Positions 50,271 through 61,000 of a stretch of DNA of 64,000 bases are shown here, piece by piece. The stretch comes from an uncultured Cryomorphaceae bacterium (GTDB taxonomy: Bacteria; Bacteroidota; Bacteroidia; Flavobacteriales; Schleiferiaceae), in NCBI GenBank assembly GCA_937120475.1, contig CAKZJV010000007.1, forward strand, positions 2,124,068-2,188,067. The letters are read 5' to 3'. The first letter of the stretch is position 1, and each line of letters begins with the position of its first letter. The notes beneath the pieces were generated by a model. That model was not told the DNA's origin, searched no databases, and worked only from the letters and a program-made list of their open reading frames with translations. The position numbers and the translations under genes are program-made.

Positions 50271-51586
50271 ATAAAAGCGCTGATACCGGTAATATCCCGC
50301 CCCACGATAAGGGAGTTCACTTCTTTGGTACCCTCATAGGTATATATGGCTTCGGCATCGGCCACAAAACGGGCAATGCTGTGTTCCAGTAGAATGCCAT
50401 TTCCGCCAAAAATTTCGCGCGCTTTGCCCACAATTTCGCGGGTATTACGGCTACACGCCACTTTGGCGAGTGAAGCTTGCTGATCGGTCATCAGGCCATC
50501 ATCCTGTAGTTTGGATAGTTGAAAGGCCATGGTTTCAATAGCCGTAAGGTCAGTAAGCATTTCCACCAAAAGGTCTTGCACCAATTGAAAGGAGCCAATC
50601 GGTTTGCCGAACTGCTTGCGGTTATGTGAGTACTCCAGGGCCAACTCATAGGCCCCCCGGGCACAGCCAACGGCCTGCCAGGCTACCCCTGCCCGGGTGG
50701 CTTTCAACACCTTTGCGGTATCTTTAAAGCTGTCACATTTTTGGAGACGATTTTCTTCGGAAACTTCACAATTGTCGAGGCTTATCAAGGCGTTTTGCAC
50801 TATGCGTAACGCCATTTTATTGCGCTGTTTTTCGGCTTTAAAGCCCGGGGTGTCCGTTTCTACAATAAAGCCTTTCACCTGGTGGTCTTCTACATCCTGA
50901 GCCCAAATAATCACCAGGTCGGCAAAGGTGGCGTTACCGATCCATTTCTTCTGTCCGTTCAATATCCATTTATCTCCTTCCCTGCGGCAGGTAGTTTCCA
51001 GACCACCGGCCACGGCTGAACCTACATTGGGTTCCGTTAAGCCAAAAGCCCCGATCTTTTCCATCTTCTGCATGGGTGGCAACCATTTCCGTTTTTGCTC
51101 CTCGCTCCCACAGAAATAAATGCTTCCCATAGCCAGACCACTTTGCACCCCGAAAAAGGTAGAGATGGAGGTATCTACCCGGGCCATTTCCATGGTAATA
51201 AAACCCTCCAGTAAATAACTGCCCATAGGGCTATCATAACCCTCATAGGTAAGACCCACAATATTCAGCTCGGCCATTTTGGGGATTAACTGCATGGGAA
51301 ACTCCGCCTTATTCCAATATTCGTTGGCAATGGGCTTTACCTCACGGTTCATGAATTCGCGCACCTTCAATTGTACCTCACGCTCTTCTGGAGTAAGGAA
51401 GCGCGCCAGGCGATAGTAATCACTTTCTATTTTCGGTGGCTCATACGTTTCGCTTTTAGATTTGATGATCTTCATGATCTGGTACAGTTCGGTGCGATCG
51501 AGCTTACCCAAAGCTTCCAGGGTTTCTGAAACATCAATATTGGAAATGATCTTACCGAATTTGCGAATGCTGGAGAATAATGACAT
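50267..51586 (-). CDS. Acyl-CoA dehydrogenase (glutaryl-CoA dehydrogenase-like subgroup)
   Basis: FAD-dependent alpha,beta-dehydrogenation of an acyl-CoA. 439 residues: an N-terminal extension of ~60, then LTPEEREVQLKVREFMNREVKPIANEYW, a central beta domain with GAFGLTEPNVGSAVAGGLETTCRREGDKWILNGQKKWIGNA, and the C-terminal helical domain with QFGKPIGSFQLVQDLL, AREIFGGNGILLEHSIARF and the catalytic-base region EAIYTYEGTKEVNSLIVGRDITG. The TYEGT Glu fits glutaryl- and short-chain-type enzymes. The exact substrate is uncertain. No partner electron-transfer genes nearby. Confidence 0.9.
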   Translation of the reverse strand: MSLFSSIRKFGKIISNIDVSETLEALGKLDRTELYQIMKIIKSKSETYEPPKIESDYYRLARFLTPEEREVQLKVREFMNREVKPIANEYWNKAEFPMQLIPKMAELNIVGLTYEGYDSPMGSYLLEGFITMEMARVDTSISTFFGVQSGLAMGSIYFCGSEEQKRKWLPPMQKMEKIGAFGLTEPNVGSAVAGGLETTCRREGDKWILNGQKKWIGNATFADLVIIWAQDVEDHQVKGFIVETDTPGFKAEKQRNKMALRIVQNALISLDNCEVSEENRLQKCDSFKDTAKVLKATRAGVAWQAVGCARGAYELALEYSHNRKQFGKPIGSFQLVQDLLVEMLTDLTAIETMAFQLSKLQDDGLMTDQQASLAKVACSRNTREIVGKAREIFGGNGILLEHSIARFVADAEAIYTYEGTKEVNSLIVGRDITGISAFI

Positions 51587-51758
51587 GAGCCATGAATTTT
51601 TATATGTACTTACAACCGGCCATGCACGTATTAAGTTTGGAGGGATTGGTTTTAAAAGGGACGGGCCTGGAAAATGTTATTTTTAACGTAACCATCATGA
51701 ACATTTAACACTCTGTTTAACTTTTAAAGTATTAATGTTAAACAAAACTGTTTTTATC

Positions 51759-52745
51759 ATGAGAAAGTTTCTTTTAAAATGGCCCTTGATCCTCACTATG
51801 GCCGGACTGATTGCAGTAGGTTGTTCTGATGATGATTCGGACGACAACAACGGGAATAACAATCCTCAAACCGTGGCCGCAACGGTAGAGTCTGACGCGC
51901 GTTTTTCAATTTTAGCCGATGCCCTGAATCGCACCAACCTGGTTAGTGTACTTTCGGATGCCAATGCTAAATTCACGGTGTTTGCACCCAATGATCAGGC
52001 TTTTCAGGTGCTACTGAGCCAGGGCAATTATGCCAACCTGGATGCTGTTATCGCTGACATCGGTAACGATGGTTTACGCAATCTCTTACTATATCATGTA
52101 TTGCAAGCTGAAGTGCGTTCGAACCAGGTAACATCAGATTATGCCACTACGGCCGCAACCAACGCGGATGGCGACAGGCTCAGTTTATTTACGCAAGCCT
52201 CCGGTGGCGTTACCATTAACGATGTAGCAACGGTTCAGGATGCGGACATTGAAGCCTCCAATGGGGTTATCCATGAGATTGACTTTGTGTTATCACCCTT
52301 AAACGTAGCCGAGTTGATCTCGGTAAACTCTGAAACTTACAGCTCGCTGTTAGCTGCTTTAAGCGTTGCTGATGGTGACCTTACCGCTTTACTATCCAGC
52401 GAAAGCAATACTTACACGGTTTTTGCCCCCGATAATGAGGCCTTCGATGCATTGCTTCAAGCTACCGGCAGTGCGGACCTCAACGCCTTGGTAACGACTT
52501 TGGGTGGTACCAATGTATTGGCCAGTGTACTGCTTTACCATGTGGTGAAAGGCAACGTTAGAGCGGAAGACCTGCAAGATAACATGATGGTAGAAACCTC
52601 TTTCCCCAACAATTCCTTTACAGTGAATCTCGGCAGTGAAGTAACGATTACCGATGGCCAGGGAGGCACAAGTACCGTTACCCAAACTAATATTCAGGGT
52701 ACCAACGGTGTAGTACACCGCATCAGTGCTGTATTACAACCCTAA
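51759..52745 (+). CDS. Fasciclin-domain lipoprotein
   Basis: Start chosen at 51759 (MRKFLLKWPLILTMAGLIAVGCS) to give a normal lipoprotein signal with lipobox AVGC; the frame opens 8 codons earlier. The mature start CSDDDSDDNNGNNNP is an acidic linker. Two fasciclin (FAS1) domains follow: residues ~45-180 (FSILADALNRTNLVSVL, FTVFAPNDQAF, LLLYHVL, NGVIHEIDFVL) and ~185-328 (YSSLLAALSV, YTVFAPDNEAF, VLLYHVVKGNV, NGVVHRISAVL). FAS1 pairs mediate cell-cell or matrix adhesion; here a surface lipoprotein. Confidence 0.92.
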   Translation: MRKFLLKWPLILTMAGLIAVGCSDDDSDDNNGNNNPQTVAATVESDARFSILADALNRTNLVSVLSDANAKFTVFAPNDQAFQVLLSQGNYANLDAVIADIGNDGLRNLLLYHVLQAEVRSNQVTSDYATTAATNADGDRLSLFTQASGGVTINDVATVQDADIEASNGVIHEIDFVLSPLNVAELISVNSETYSSLLAALSVADGDLTALLSSESNTYTVFAPDNEAFDALLQATGSADLNALVTTLGGTNVLASVLLYHVVKGNVRAEDLQDNMMVETSFPNNSFTVNLGSEVTITDGQGGTSTVTQTNIQGTNGVVHRISAVLQP

Positions 52746-52770
52746 TACCTTTTTGGAAATACTAACAGAA

Positions 52771-52803
52771 AAAGCCCTCCGGTTTTCGGAGGGCTTTATT
52801 TTT
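52771..52803. terminator. Bidirectional terminator between fasciclin and prolyl oligopeptidase genes
   Basis: Perfect 11-bp stem AAAGCCCTCCG / CGGAGGGCTTT with loop GTTTT, followed on the plus strand by ATTTTTTT. The A-rich left flank gives a T tract for the minus strand, although the convergent peptidase gene ends just inside it. Confidence 0.85.
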
Positions 52804-54969
52804 TTACATTCCTGCTTGCTTGGCAGGAGCATTTTCAGGGAGTTTTTCATACCCCATGTTCCAGAACATAAAAGCCCATTGATCAGCCTCTTCCTGGATA
52901 ATCTTATCAGTGGGCTTACCGGCTCCGTGGCCAGCGTTAGTTTCAATGCGGATCAGTACCGGATCACTACCCTCATGGCACTCCTGCAGGCGCGCAGCAA
53001 ATTTAAATGAGTGTGCCGGTACCACACGGTCATCATGGTCACCGGTGGTTACCATTGTAGCGGGGTAATCCGTTCCTTCTTTCAGGTTATGGTAAGGAGA
53101 GTAGCCGTACAGGTACTCGAACATTTCAAGGCTATCTTCGGAAGTACCGTAATCATAGGCCCAACCGGCTCCGGAGGTAAATTTGTGGTAGCGCAACATA
53201 TCCAATACTCCTACGGCCGGAAAGGCTACTTTCATAAGGTTGGGACGCTGGGTCATGGTGGCTCCTACCAGCAGACCGCCATTGGAGCCACCGGCAATAG
53301 CCAGCTTATCCGAGCTGGTGTATTTGTTTTCAATCAGGTATTCCGCTGCGGCAATAAAGTCATCAAACACGTTTTGCTTGTTCATACGGGTTCCGGCCGA
53401 ATGCCATTTTTCACCGTACTCACCCCCTCCACGCAGGTTGGCCACGGCATATATACCTCCGTTCTCCAGCAGTATGATATTGGAAGTGCTGAAACCGGGC
53501 GTAAGGCTTATGTTAAAACCACCGTAGCCGTATAACATAGTAGGATTGTTGCCATCCAGTTTCAATCCTTTTTTGTGTGTAATAATCATAGGCACCTTGG
53601 TACCGTCCTTTGAGGTATAAAAAACCTGACTGGACTCGTAGTTTTCAGGATTGAACTTTACGCCTGACTTTTTATAGACTTCGGAGGTTCCGGCATTAAT
53701 GTCGTATTTGAAGGTAGTAGAAGGATACACATAGTTGGTAAAACTGTAGTACAACGTAGTGTCTTCCCAACGTCCACCAAAACCACTGGCTGAACCTACT
53801 CCCGGCAGCTCAATTTCGCGCTCCATTTTCCCTTCCATATCGTATTGATACACCTTGGCCGTGGCATCCACTAAGTAGTTGGCAAAAAACTTGCCTCCGG
53901 CTGTTCCTATACGCAGTACATTTTCGGTTTCGGGAATAAAATCCGTCCAATTGTTGGGGGCCGCTTCCGGGAAGGTGGTTACTACCACTTTTCCATTGGG
54001 TGCATCTTTATTGGTTTTAATGTAAAGGCGGTCGCCCTCAGTGTGGATGATTTCGTGATCATTTTCAAAATTATCTACCAAAGCCAGGATAAAGGCTCCT
54101 TCGGAGCGCAAATCCTTAATGTACAATTCATTACCGGTAGTAGAAGTAGCGGCAGAAATCACCAGGAAGTTTCCATCCTCGGTAACGCCTCCCTGTACAT
54201 ATCTACGTGGTGTTTGCTGGCCTCCAAAAACCAGTTTATCCTCGCCCTGCGGGGTTCCCAGCTTGTGGTAATACAGTTTATGGAATTGGGTTAACCCGGA
54301 CAGCTGGCTACCATCCTTAGGCTTGTCGTAACTGCTGTAATAAAAACCATCGTTTCCTTTCCAGGAGGTCCCTGAAAATTTTACGTCCACCAAGGTATCT
54401 TCAATAATTTCCTTCGTTTCAGCATTCATCACAATCACCTTCCTCCAATCGGAACCTCCTTCGGATATCTGGTAAGCCAGCATACTACCATCCTTGGTAA
54501 AGCTCAGGCCTCCCAATGAGGTAGTGCCATCTTCTGAAAAAGTGTTGGGATCAAGAAACAGTTCGGCTTCGCTATTTGCATCCTTTTGACGATACATTAC
54601 CGCCTGGTTTTGCAAGCCATCATTCTTAAAAAAGTAAGTATAGTTACCCCTCACAAAAGGGGCTGAAAAACGCTCGTAGTTCCATAACTCGGTAAGGCGG
54701 TCGTTAATGGTGTTTCGATACGGTATTTCCTCCAGGTAACCGAAGGTCAGTTGGTTCTGTGCCTTAACCCATTCTTCGGTTTCAGCCGAGGTATCGTTTT
54801 CAAGCCAGCGGTAGGGGTCGGGAACATCTTCTCCAAAATAGGTGTCCACTACCGTAGTGTCCTTACGGGTTTCAGGGTATTCTAAGGCACTTTCTTCCTT
54901 TTCCATATTTTGTTTACAGGAAAACAAGACAGCCGCAGCCGCCAGGGTTAATAAACTTCTTTTTTTCAT
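52804..54969 (-). CDS. Prolyl oligopeptidase-family lipoprotein (S9A)
   Basis: Serine peptidase cleaving after proline in short peptides. The lipobox LFSC (Cys 18) predicts membrane anchoring. The N-terminal PEP_S9 part begins DTYFGEDVPDPYRWLEND, leads into the seven-bladed propeller (~residues 80-430) and returns to the alpha/beta hydrolase. Catalytic triad: Ser in IAGGSNGGLLVGA, Asp in TGDHDDRVVPAHS, His in ETNAGHGAGKPT; also YGYGGFNISLTPGFS for the oxyanion hole and ANLRGGGEYGEKWH. 721 residues, normal for periplasmic forms. Monocistronic between two terminators. Confidence 0.94.
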   Translation of the reverse strand: MKKRSLLTLAAAAVLFSCKQNMEKEESALEYPETRKDTTVVDTYFGEDVPDPYRWLENDTSAETEEWVKAQNQLTFGYLEEIPYRNTINDRLTELWNYERFSAPFVRGNYTYFFKNDGLQNQAVMYRQKDANSEAELFLDPNTFSEDGTTSLGGLSFTKDGSMLAYQISEGGSDWRKVIVMNAETKEIIEDTLVDVKFSGTSWKGNDGFYYSSYDKPKDGSQLSGLTQFHKLYYHKLGTPQGEDKLVFGGQQTPRRYVQGGVTEDGNFLVISAATSTTGNELYIKDLRSEGAFILALVDNFENDHEIIHTEGDRLYIKTNKDAPNGKVVVTTFPEAAPNNWTDFIPETENVLRIGTAGGKFFANYLVDATAKVYQYDMEGKMEREIELPGVGSASGFGGRWEDTTLYYSFTNYVYPSTTFKYDINAGTSEVYKKSGVKFNPENYESSQVFYTSKDGTKVPMIITHKKGLKLDGNNPTMLYGYGGFNISLTPGFSTSNIILLENGGIYAVANLRGGGEYGEKWHSAGTRMNKQNVFDDFIAAAEYLIENKYTSSDKLAIAGGSNGGLLVGATMTQRPNLMKVAFPAVGVLDMLRYHKFTSGAGWAYDYGTSEDSLEMFEYLYGYSPYHNLKEGTDYPATMVTTGDHDDRVVPAHSFKFAARLQECHEGSDPVLIRIETNAGHGAGKPTDKIIQEEADQWAFMFWNMGYEKLPENAPAKQAGM

Positions 54970-55052
54970 TGCTTTAAGAGATTGAGGTTCAGATAGCAGC
55001 CTGGAAAATCAGCCCGACAAATATAACATTTTGGCTAAGGGGTAAAAGAAAA

Positions 55053-55075
55053 AGCCCCCCGAGTTTCGGGGGGCT
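55053..55075 (-). terminator. Terminator of the giant T9SS protein gene
   Basis: 10-bp stem AGCCCCCCGA / TCGGGGGGCT with a 3-base loop. On the minus strand it is followed by TTTTTCTTTT, so it ends transcription of the 8.8-kb gene upstream; the plus-strand side also carries CTTTT. Confidence 0.85.
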
Positions 55076-55096
55076 CTTTTCATTATTTATATATGG

Positions 55097-58000
55097 CTAC
55101 TGTTTCGAGATCATTCGAATGACCACTCCGGCATCCGTAGTCACCTTCAGGTTATACATTCCCTTGGCAAAGCGGCTGAGGTCAATTACCGCACGATCAT
55201 TGCCATCACGAACCTCGCTGGTCAGCAGTTGTCCGTTCAATGCATAAACTTCAATCGTCATCGTTTGTGTACCGATTCCTAAATCTTCCACGTACACTAC
55301 GCTGGAAGTAGGGTTAGGATAGATCGCCAGGTTGGCAGCCAGGAACTCATCGATACCGATAGAACAAGTGTCCACCGTTATACTAATAGTAGCGGAGTCC
55401 GTAGGGCAACCGGTAGCCGTAACGGTATAGTAGAAGGTGTATGTAACCGGACCGGTTTGTCCTCCTACCACACTCGGATCAAATATGCTTCCGGTAAGCG
55501 CACCGGTAGCCGATGCATCCACCCAGGTTCCACCTGCATTGGCGGTAGCGTCCAGGTAAGTTGATAAATCAACGGCCGTAAGCGTATCACAAACTATTCC
55601 CGAGTTATCGGCACCTGCAGATGGGCATGGTACAGACTGCGTGTTGAAGTTTGTGCATCCAGCCACACTAGTATCACCGGTTGAGCATATATCGTACACA
55701 CAAGCGGTGTAGCATGTATTTGCCATTAAGCCTGAAAGGTTTGCAGGAGAGGAAATGGAACTTACAATTGTTCCGGTTCCCGGAGTAAATCCGCAAGGTC
55801 CGTATTCAATGTATGAAGTGGTTGTTGTGCTTCCACTCGTCCAGCTTACCGAAGCGGAGTTGGTGGTAATGCTACTCACACTAACCGCAGTGGGGGCAGG
55901 ACAGCTCCCACAACTGATCGCTATCGCAGTACTCAGGGTGTCACCGTTCACCAAACCAGTTGTAGCCGTGTGAGACGCAATAACATTGCTGTCCGGGTCA
56001 AATAGCTGGTACTCTATTTCGTTCGAGAAGGTTCCAGTGGCGGTTAACACAATATCCAGAGGAACACCGTCACAAAGCTGAACACTGATTGGTCCCAGGG
56101 TATCGCCATTGGTAAAGGCAGAGCCAAAACTACCGGCTGAAGATCCAGCCTGGAACAGCGTTATTACGGCCCCATTCCATCCGTCACCAAAGGTGTCATA
56201 TAACATCAGTTCATGCGTACAGGCCGAACCTGGTAAACAGGCTGGTGTGGCAAAGGTGATCGGTCCGATCCACTTACTGGTATCGTTGGAACAGCTATCC
56301 TGGATATACACATCATACTGAGTGGTTAATGCAAGACCTGTTATGGTAACCGTATCATTGGTAGTTACCACGTTGGTACCTGTTCCGGGAGTAAAGCCAA
56401 CCGGCCCAAACTGTACGGTGGTGCTGGTAGTTTGACTACCACTGGTCCAGTAAATATCGGCTGAGCTACCGGTAATGTTGAACACTCCCAGTCCGGTAGG
56501 ATCAGGACAAGCCGGTGACTCATCAAAGTTTACATCGTCAATAGCCACATCACCCTGGCAACAGCCCAAGCTGATCACGCGGAAGCGTACCTGAACCGTA
56601 TCATTAAAGTTGGTCAGATCCACTGCTGCACGAAGGTATGGGTCAGAAGAAGCATTTTGTGTAACTCCCGCAATGGTGGTCACATTCCTGTGCCATGTTC
56701 CATCCCACACATCCACGTTCAGGTCAGGCATATTCACACCAAACTTATGATACCAGAAACTCAATTCCGGAACGGTAAGGGATGAAATATCAACCAGTGG
56801 AGAAACCAGCATTACAGAGTCGTTGCCGGAAGAAGAACCGGAAACGTCAGCTGTTATAAATACCCCACCCGTTGCCGGAGCCAGGGTATGATCACGGTCA
56901 GGGCCGGTACCGGTTGAAGTGGTTTGCGGTGTATTACGAACCTCCCAGGAATAGTTACCACTTGGCGTAGTACCGGGGTTATTCGCTTCAAAACTCCAGC
57001 AGTCCTCTGTTCCATCAAAATGACCTATGGTGAAGAGTTCAAAATCCTCAAAGTAAGGAGCCGTAGTGGGCACACAGGCGGTAGTGAAGCAAACTGGTCC
57101 ACTCCAGAAACTGGAATCACCCGGGGCACATACTTCACGCACATAAGCACAATAAGTGGTATTGGGCATCAGTGCCGTTAACTGGAAGTTGGTACCACCC
57201 GTAACCGCTGCAGTAATACCGGCTGTCGGGCTACTGATTCCTGCTCCGTAACTCACCACAAAGTCGGTTCCTGGTGCGGTTGGATCTGGAGTCCAGCTAA
57301 ACAATGCATCACTGGATGTGACACCGGTAACCGACAGGTTATTTGGCGAGTTACAACTCAATGGATCGCTGATACGGATATCATCAATCGCTACATCACC
57401 CGAACAACATCCGTTGGAGGTAACCCTAAAACGTACCTGGATGGTATCGATATTATAGGTGCTCAAATCCAGAATGGTATCGTTGTATGGATCGGACTGA
57501 CTGATATTCTGGGTTCCGGTAATCAGGTGCTGATCCAGCAACCATTGGGTTCCGTCCCAAATATCCACGTGCAGGTCAGCCATGTTGGTTCCGTGCATAT
57601 GGTAGTAGTATTCCAACTCGGGAGCTGTTAAAGCTGTGATATCCACCAGTGGCGTTAGCAGGCGTGTTTCCTGGCCAATGGATGATCCGGATACATCAGC
57701 GGTCACAAACTTACCTCCGATGGCCGGAGCCAGGGTGTTATCACGATCGGGTCCCGTACCGGTACCGGAAGTGGTTTGAGCGGTATTGCGCACTTCCCAG
57801 GAGTAACCTCCACTAGGGGTGGTTCCGGGATTATCGGACTCAATGGTCACACAATTCTCAATACCATTAAAGAAACCTATAGTGAAGCTTGAGAAATCTT
57901 CATAGTAAGGCGCTACCAATGGCGCGCACAGAGTGGTAAAGGTGAACGGTCCGATCCATGAGGAGGTACCGTTACCGTTTCCTGAACAGTCGGTCTGGAT

Positions 58001-61000
58001 GTACAGGTCGTACGTGGTATTAGGCATTAAGCCCCCTACTGTACCTGGATTGCCACCGCTGCTTACCGTGCCGGTTCCCTGGGTAAACCCAACCGGACCT
58101 ACTTCAAAATTGAAGCTGGTATTGGACGAGTTAAAGCCAAAGAATACCGCACTGGAAGTTACACCCGTAATGCTCACCAAACTCGGTTCAGGACAAAGTG
58201 GTGCATTGTCAAAGCTTATATCATCAATAGCCATATCACCATTGAAGAAGGTAGACTTCACTGAACGGAAACGCGCCTGAACGGTGTCTCCATAAGGAGA
58301 AAGGTCAACCGTGGCCTTTTCGTAAGCATCCGTTTGGGCCGTTTGCAATTGACCGATAGCCACTACTTTGTTATTCCAAACACCGGCACTATCCTGAATA
58401 TCCACAAAAATGCTGTCTCCGGGATTCACGTTAGTATGGAAGAAAAAAGCCAGTTCAGGACGAACCAGTGCACTTACATCTACTAAAGGAGTGTACAATT
58501 CGGCAACGTTACCACTTGAACCGTTACTACCTTCAATCATAACATATTTTCCCGTTCCGTTTCGGTCACCGGCAGGACCAGTAGTAAAGCTTACCGTTCC
58601 GGGGCCGCGTACGGTCCAACTGTAAAGGTTGGGGTCGTTGTTACGGTCCCAACAGTTATCAATAGTATCGCCAACACCGTTAAAGCTCGTGGAAGATACC
58701 CAGGTATTACCGTCAAAGTTTTCGGTATAGGGAGCCACAAAGGGAGTACAGGCCGTAGTAAAGGTAAACGGGCCTACCCAAGCTGATACAGGCCCTCCAC
58801 AATTAGCCCTAACGTAAAAATCGTAGGTAGTGTTTGGCATTAAGCCACTTATGTTTACACTAGTAGTTGTAGCGGTTGTTATAGTTCCGGTACCTTGGGT
58901 AAATCCGACCGGACCGTATTCCACCGTCCAATCTGTACCGGTTCCAAAATCGTTCCAGGAAAGATTGGCGGTAGTAGATGTAACGCTATTAACCGCCAGA
59001 TTAGTAGGGTCCGCACAAGCAGGAGGAGTACAGCTTACAAAGAAACTCGCCAAAGTATCTCCCAAATCAAATTGTGAGCCACTGGGGAAGCTGGCTGCAG
59101 CTACTCCGAAAGGATCGGTAACATCAAAGAAGCACTCTCCGTTGAAAGCTCCATCCACGGTTACCACCACGTAAGCCATTATGCTATCGCATAGTGCCAC
59201 ACTTAACGGCCCAAACGTGCTTCCTGTGGTAAAGCCATTACCAAGGCTGGTAGCCACCATTACCCCGTTTTGCATCACCCCGATCTCGTTACCATTCCAT
59301 CCATCACCGAAGGTATCCCCCAGGTCAAAAACATAACTACACTGGTCATTAACGGAACATGGTTGAGTGGTCCAGGTAAATGGCCCTACCCAGGCAGAGT
59401 ATAAACCTCCACCGCAGTCAGAGCGTACGTAGAAATCATAAGTTGTTGACGCGGTAAGTGCACTGGCCGTTGCCGTATCGTTGGTGGCGTTTAATAATGT
59501 ACCCGTACCTTGTGTAAAGCCGGTGGGGCCGTATTCCACTTCCCAGGCACTAACGGAGCCTACAGGGTCTGTCCAGTAAAGGTCTGTAGATACGTCACCA
59601 TTGTTGGTTATACCCAGGCTCAACGGATCAGGGCAAGCCGGTGGTGTACAAACCACAAAGAAGCTGGCAAGGGTATCTCCCAAATCAAATTGTGAGCCAC
59701 TGGCGTAACTGGCAGCGTTAACACCAAAGGGGTCGCTTACATCAAGGAAACATTCTGCATTGAAGGCTCCATCATTGGTAACCACCACGTAAGCCATCAC
59801 GCTGTCACACAGGGCAACGGTTTCCTGGAAGGTGCTTCCCGTGGTAAATCCGGCACCCAGGCCGGTAGCCACCATAACACCATTTTGCATTACCCCGATC
59901 TCGTTGCCATTCCATCCGTCACCGAAGGTATCCCCCAGGTCAAAAACATAATTACACTGGTCATTAACGGAACATGGTTGAGTGGTCCAGGTAAATGGCC
60001 CTATCCAGGCAGAGTATAAACCTCCACCGCAGTCAGAGCGTACGTAGAAATCATAAGTTGTTGACGCGGTAAGTGCACTGGCCGTTGCCGTATCGTTGGT
60101 GGCGTTTAATAATGTACCCGTACCTTGTGTAAAGCCGGTGGGGCCGTATTCCACTTCCCAGGCACTAACGGAGCCTACAGGGTCTGTCCAGTAAAGGTCT
60201 GTAGATACGTCACCATTGTTGGTTATACCCAGGCTCAACGGATCAGGGCAAGCCGGTGGTGTACAAACCACAAAGAAGCTGGCAAGGGTATCTCCCAAAT
60301 CAAATTGTGAGCCACTGGCGTAACTGGCAGCGTTAACACCAAAGGGGTCGCTTACATCAAGGAAACATTCTGCATTGAAGGCTCCATCATTGGTAACCAC
60401 CACGTAAGCCATCACGCTGTCACACAGGGCAACGGTTTCCTGGAAGGTGCTTCCCGTGGTAAATCCGGCACCCAGGCCGGTGGCCACCATAACACCATTT
60501 TGCATTACCCCGATCTCGTTACCATTCCATCCGTCACCGAAGGTATCCCCCAAGTCGAAGGTGTAGGTACACTGATCCGCAGGCGGACATAGTGCTGTGT
60601 TGAAAGAGAAAGGTCCGACCCATGCACTCACATCGCCAACGCCACAGCTATCCCTTACATAAAAATCGTAAGTGGTACCGGCCATCAAACCGCTGATGTT
60701 TGTCGTATCGTTGGTGGCATTCACGGCAGTTCCGGCCCCGAGGCTAAAGCCCGTAGGTCCATATTCGATATTCCAGTTAGCGGCACCACCTCCGGTCCAG
60801 TAAAGATCGGCCGATACATCGGTGATATTGGTAGCACCTAATGCAGTGGGAGCAGCACAACTGGGCGTTTCTTCAACTATCACATCATCAATGGAAATAT
60901 CACTATTGAAATCTGTGGTCTCAACTCCTCTGAAGCGAATACGGCTGTTAGCCGACTTGTAGGCAGTGAGATCTAAAGTGTAGGGCAACCAGGCCGCTTG

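Noticed and set aside
59510-60310. Two identical 61-codon plus-strand frames inside the giant gene
   Set aside because: They are antisense shadows created by the 615-base duplication of the real minus-strand gene.
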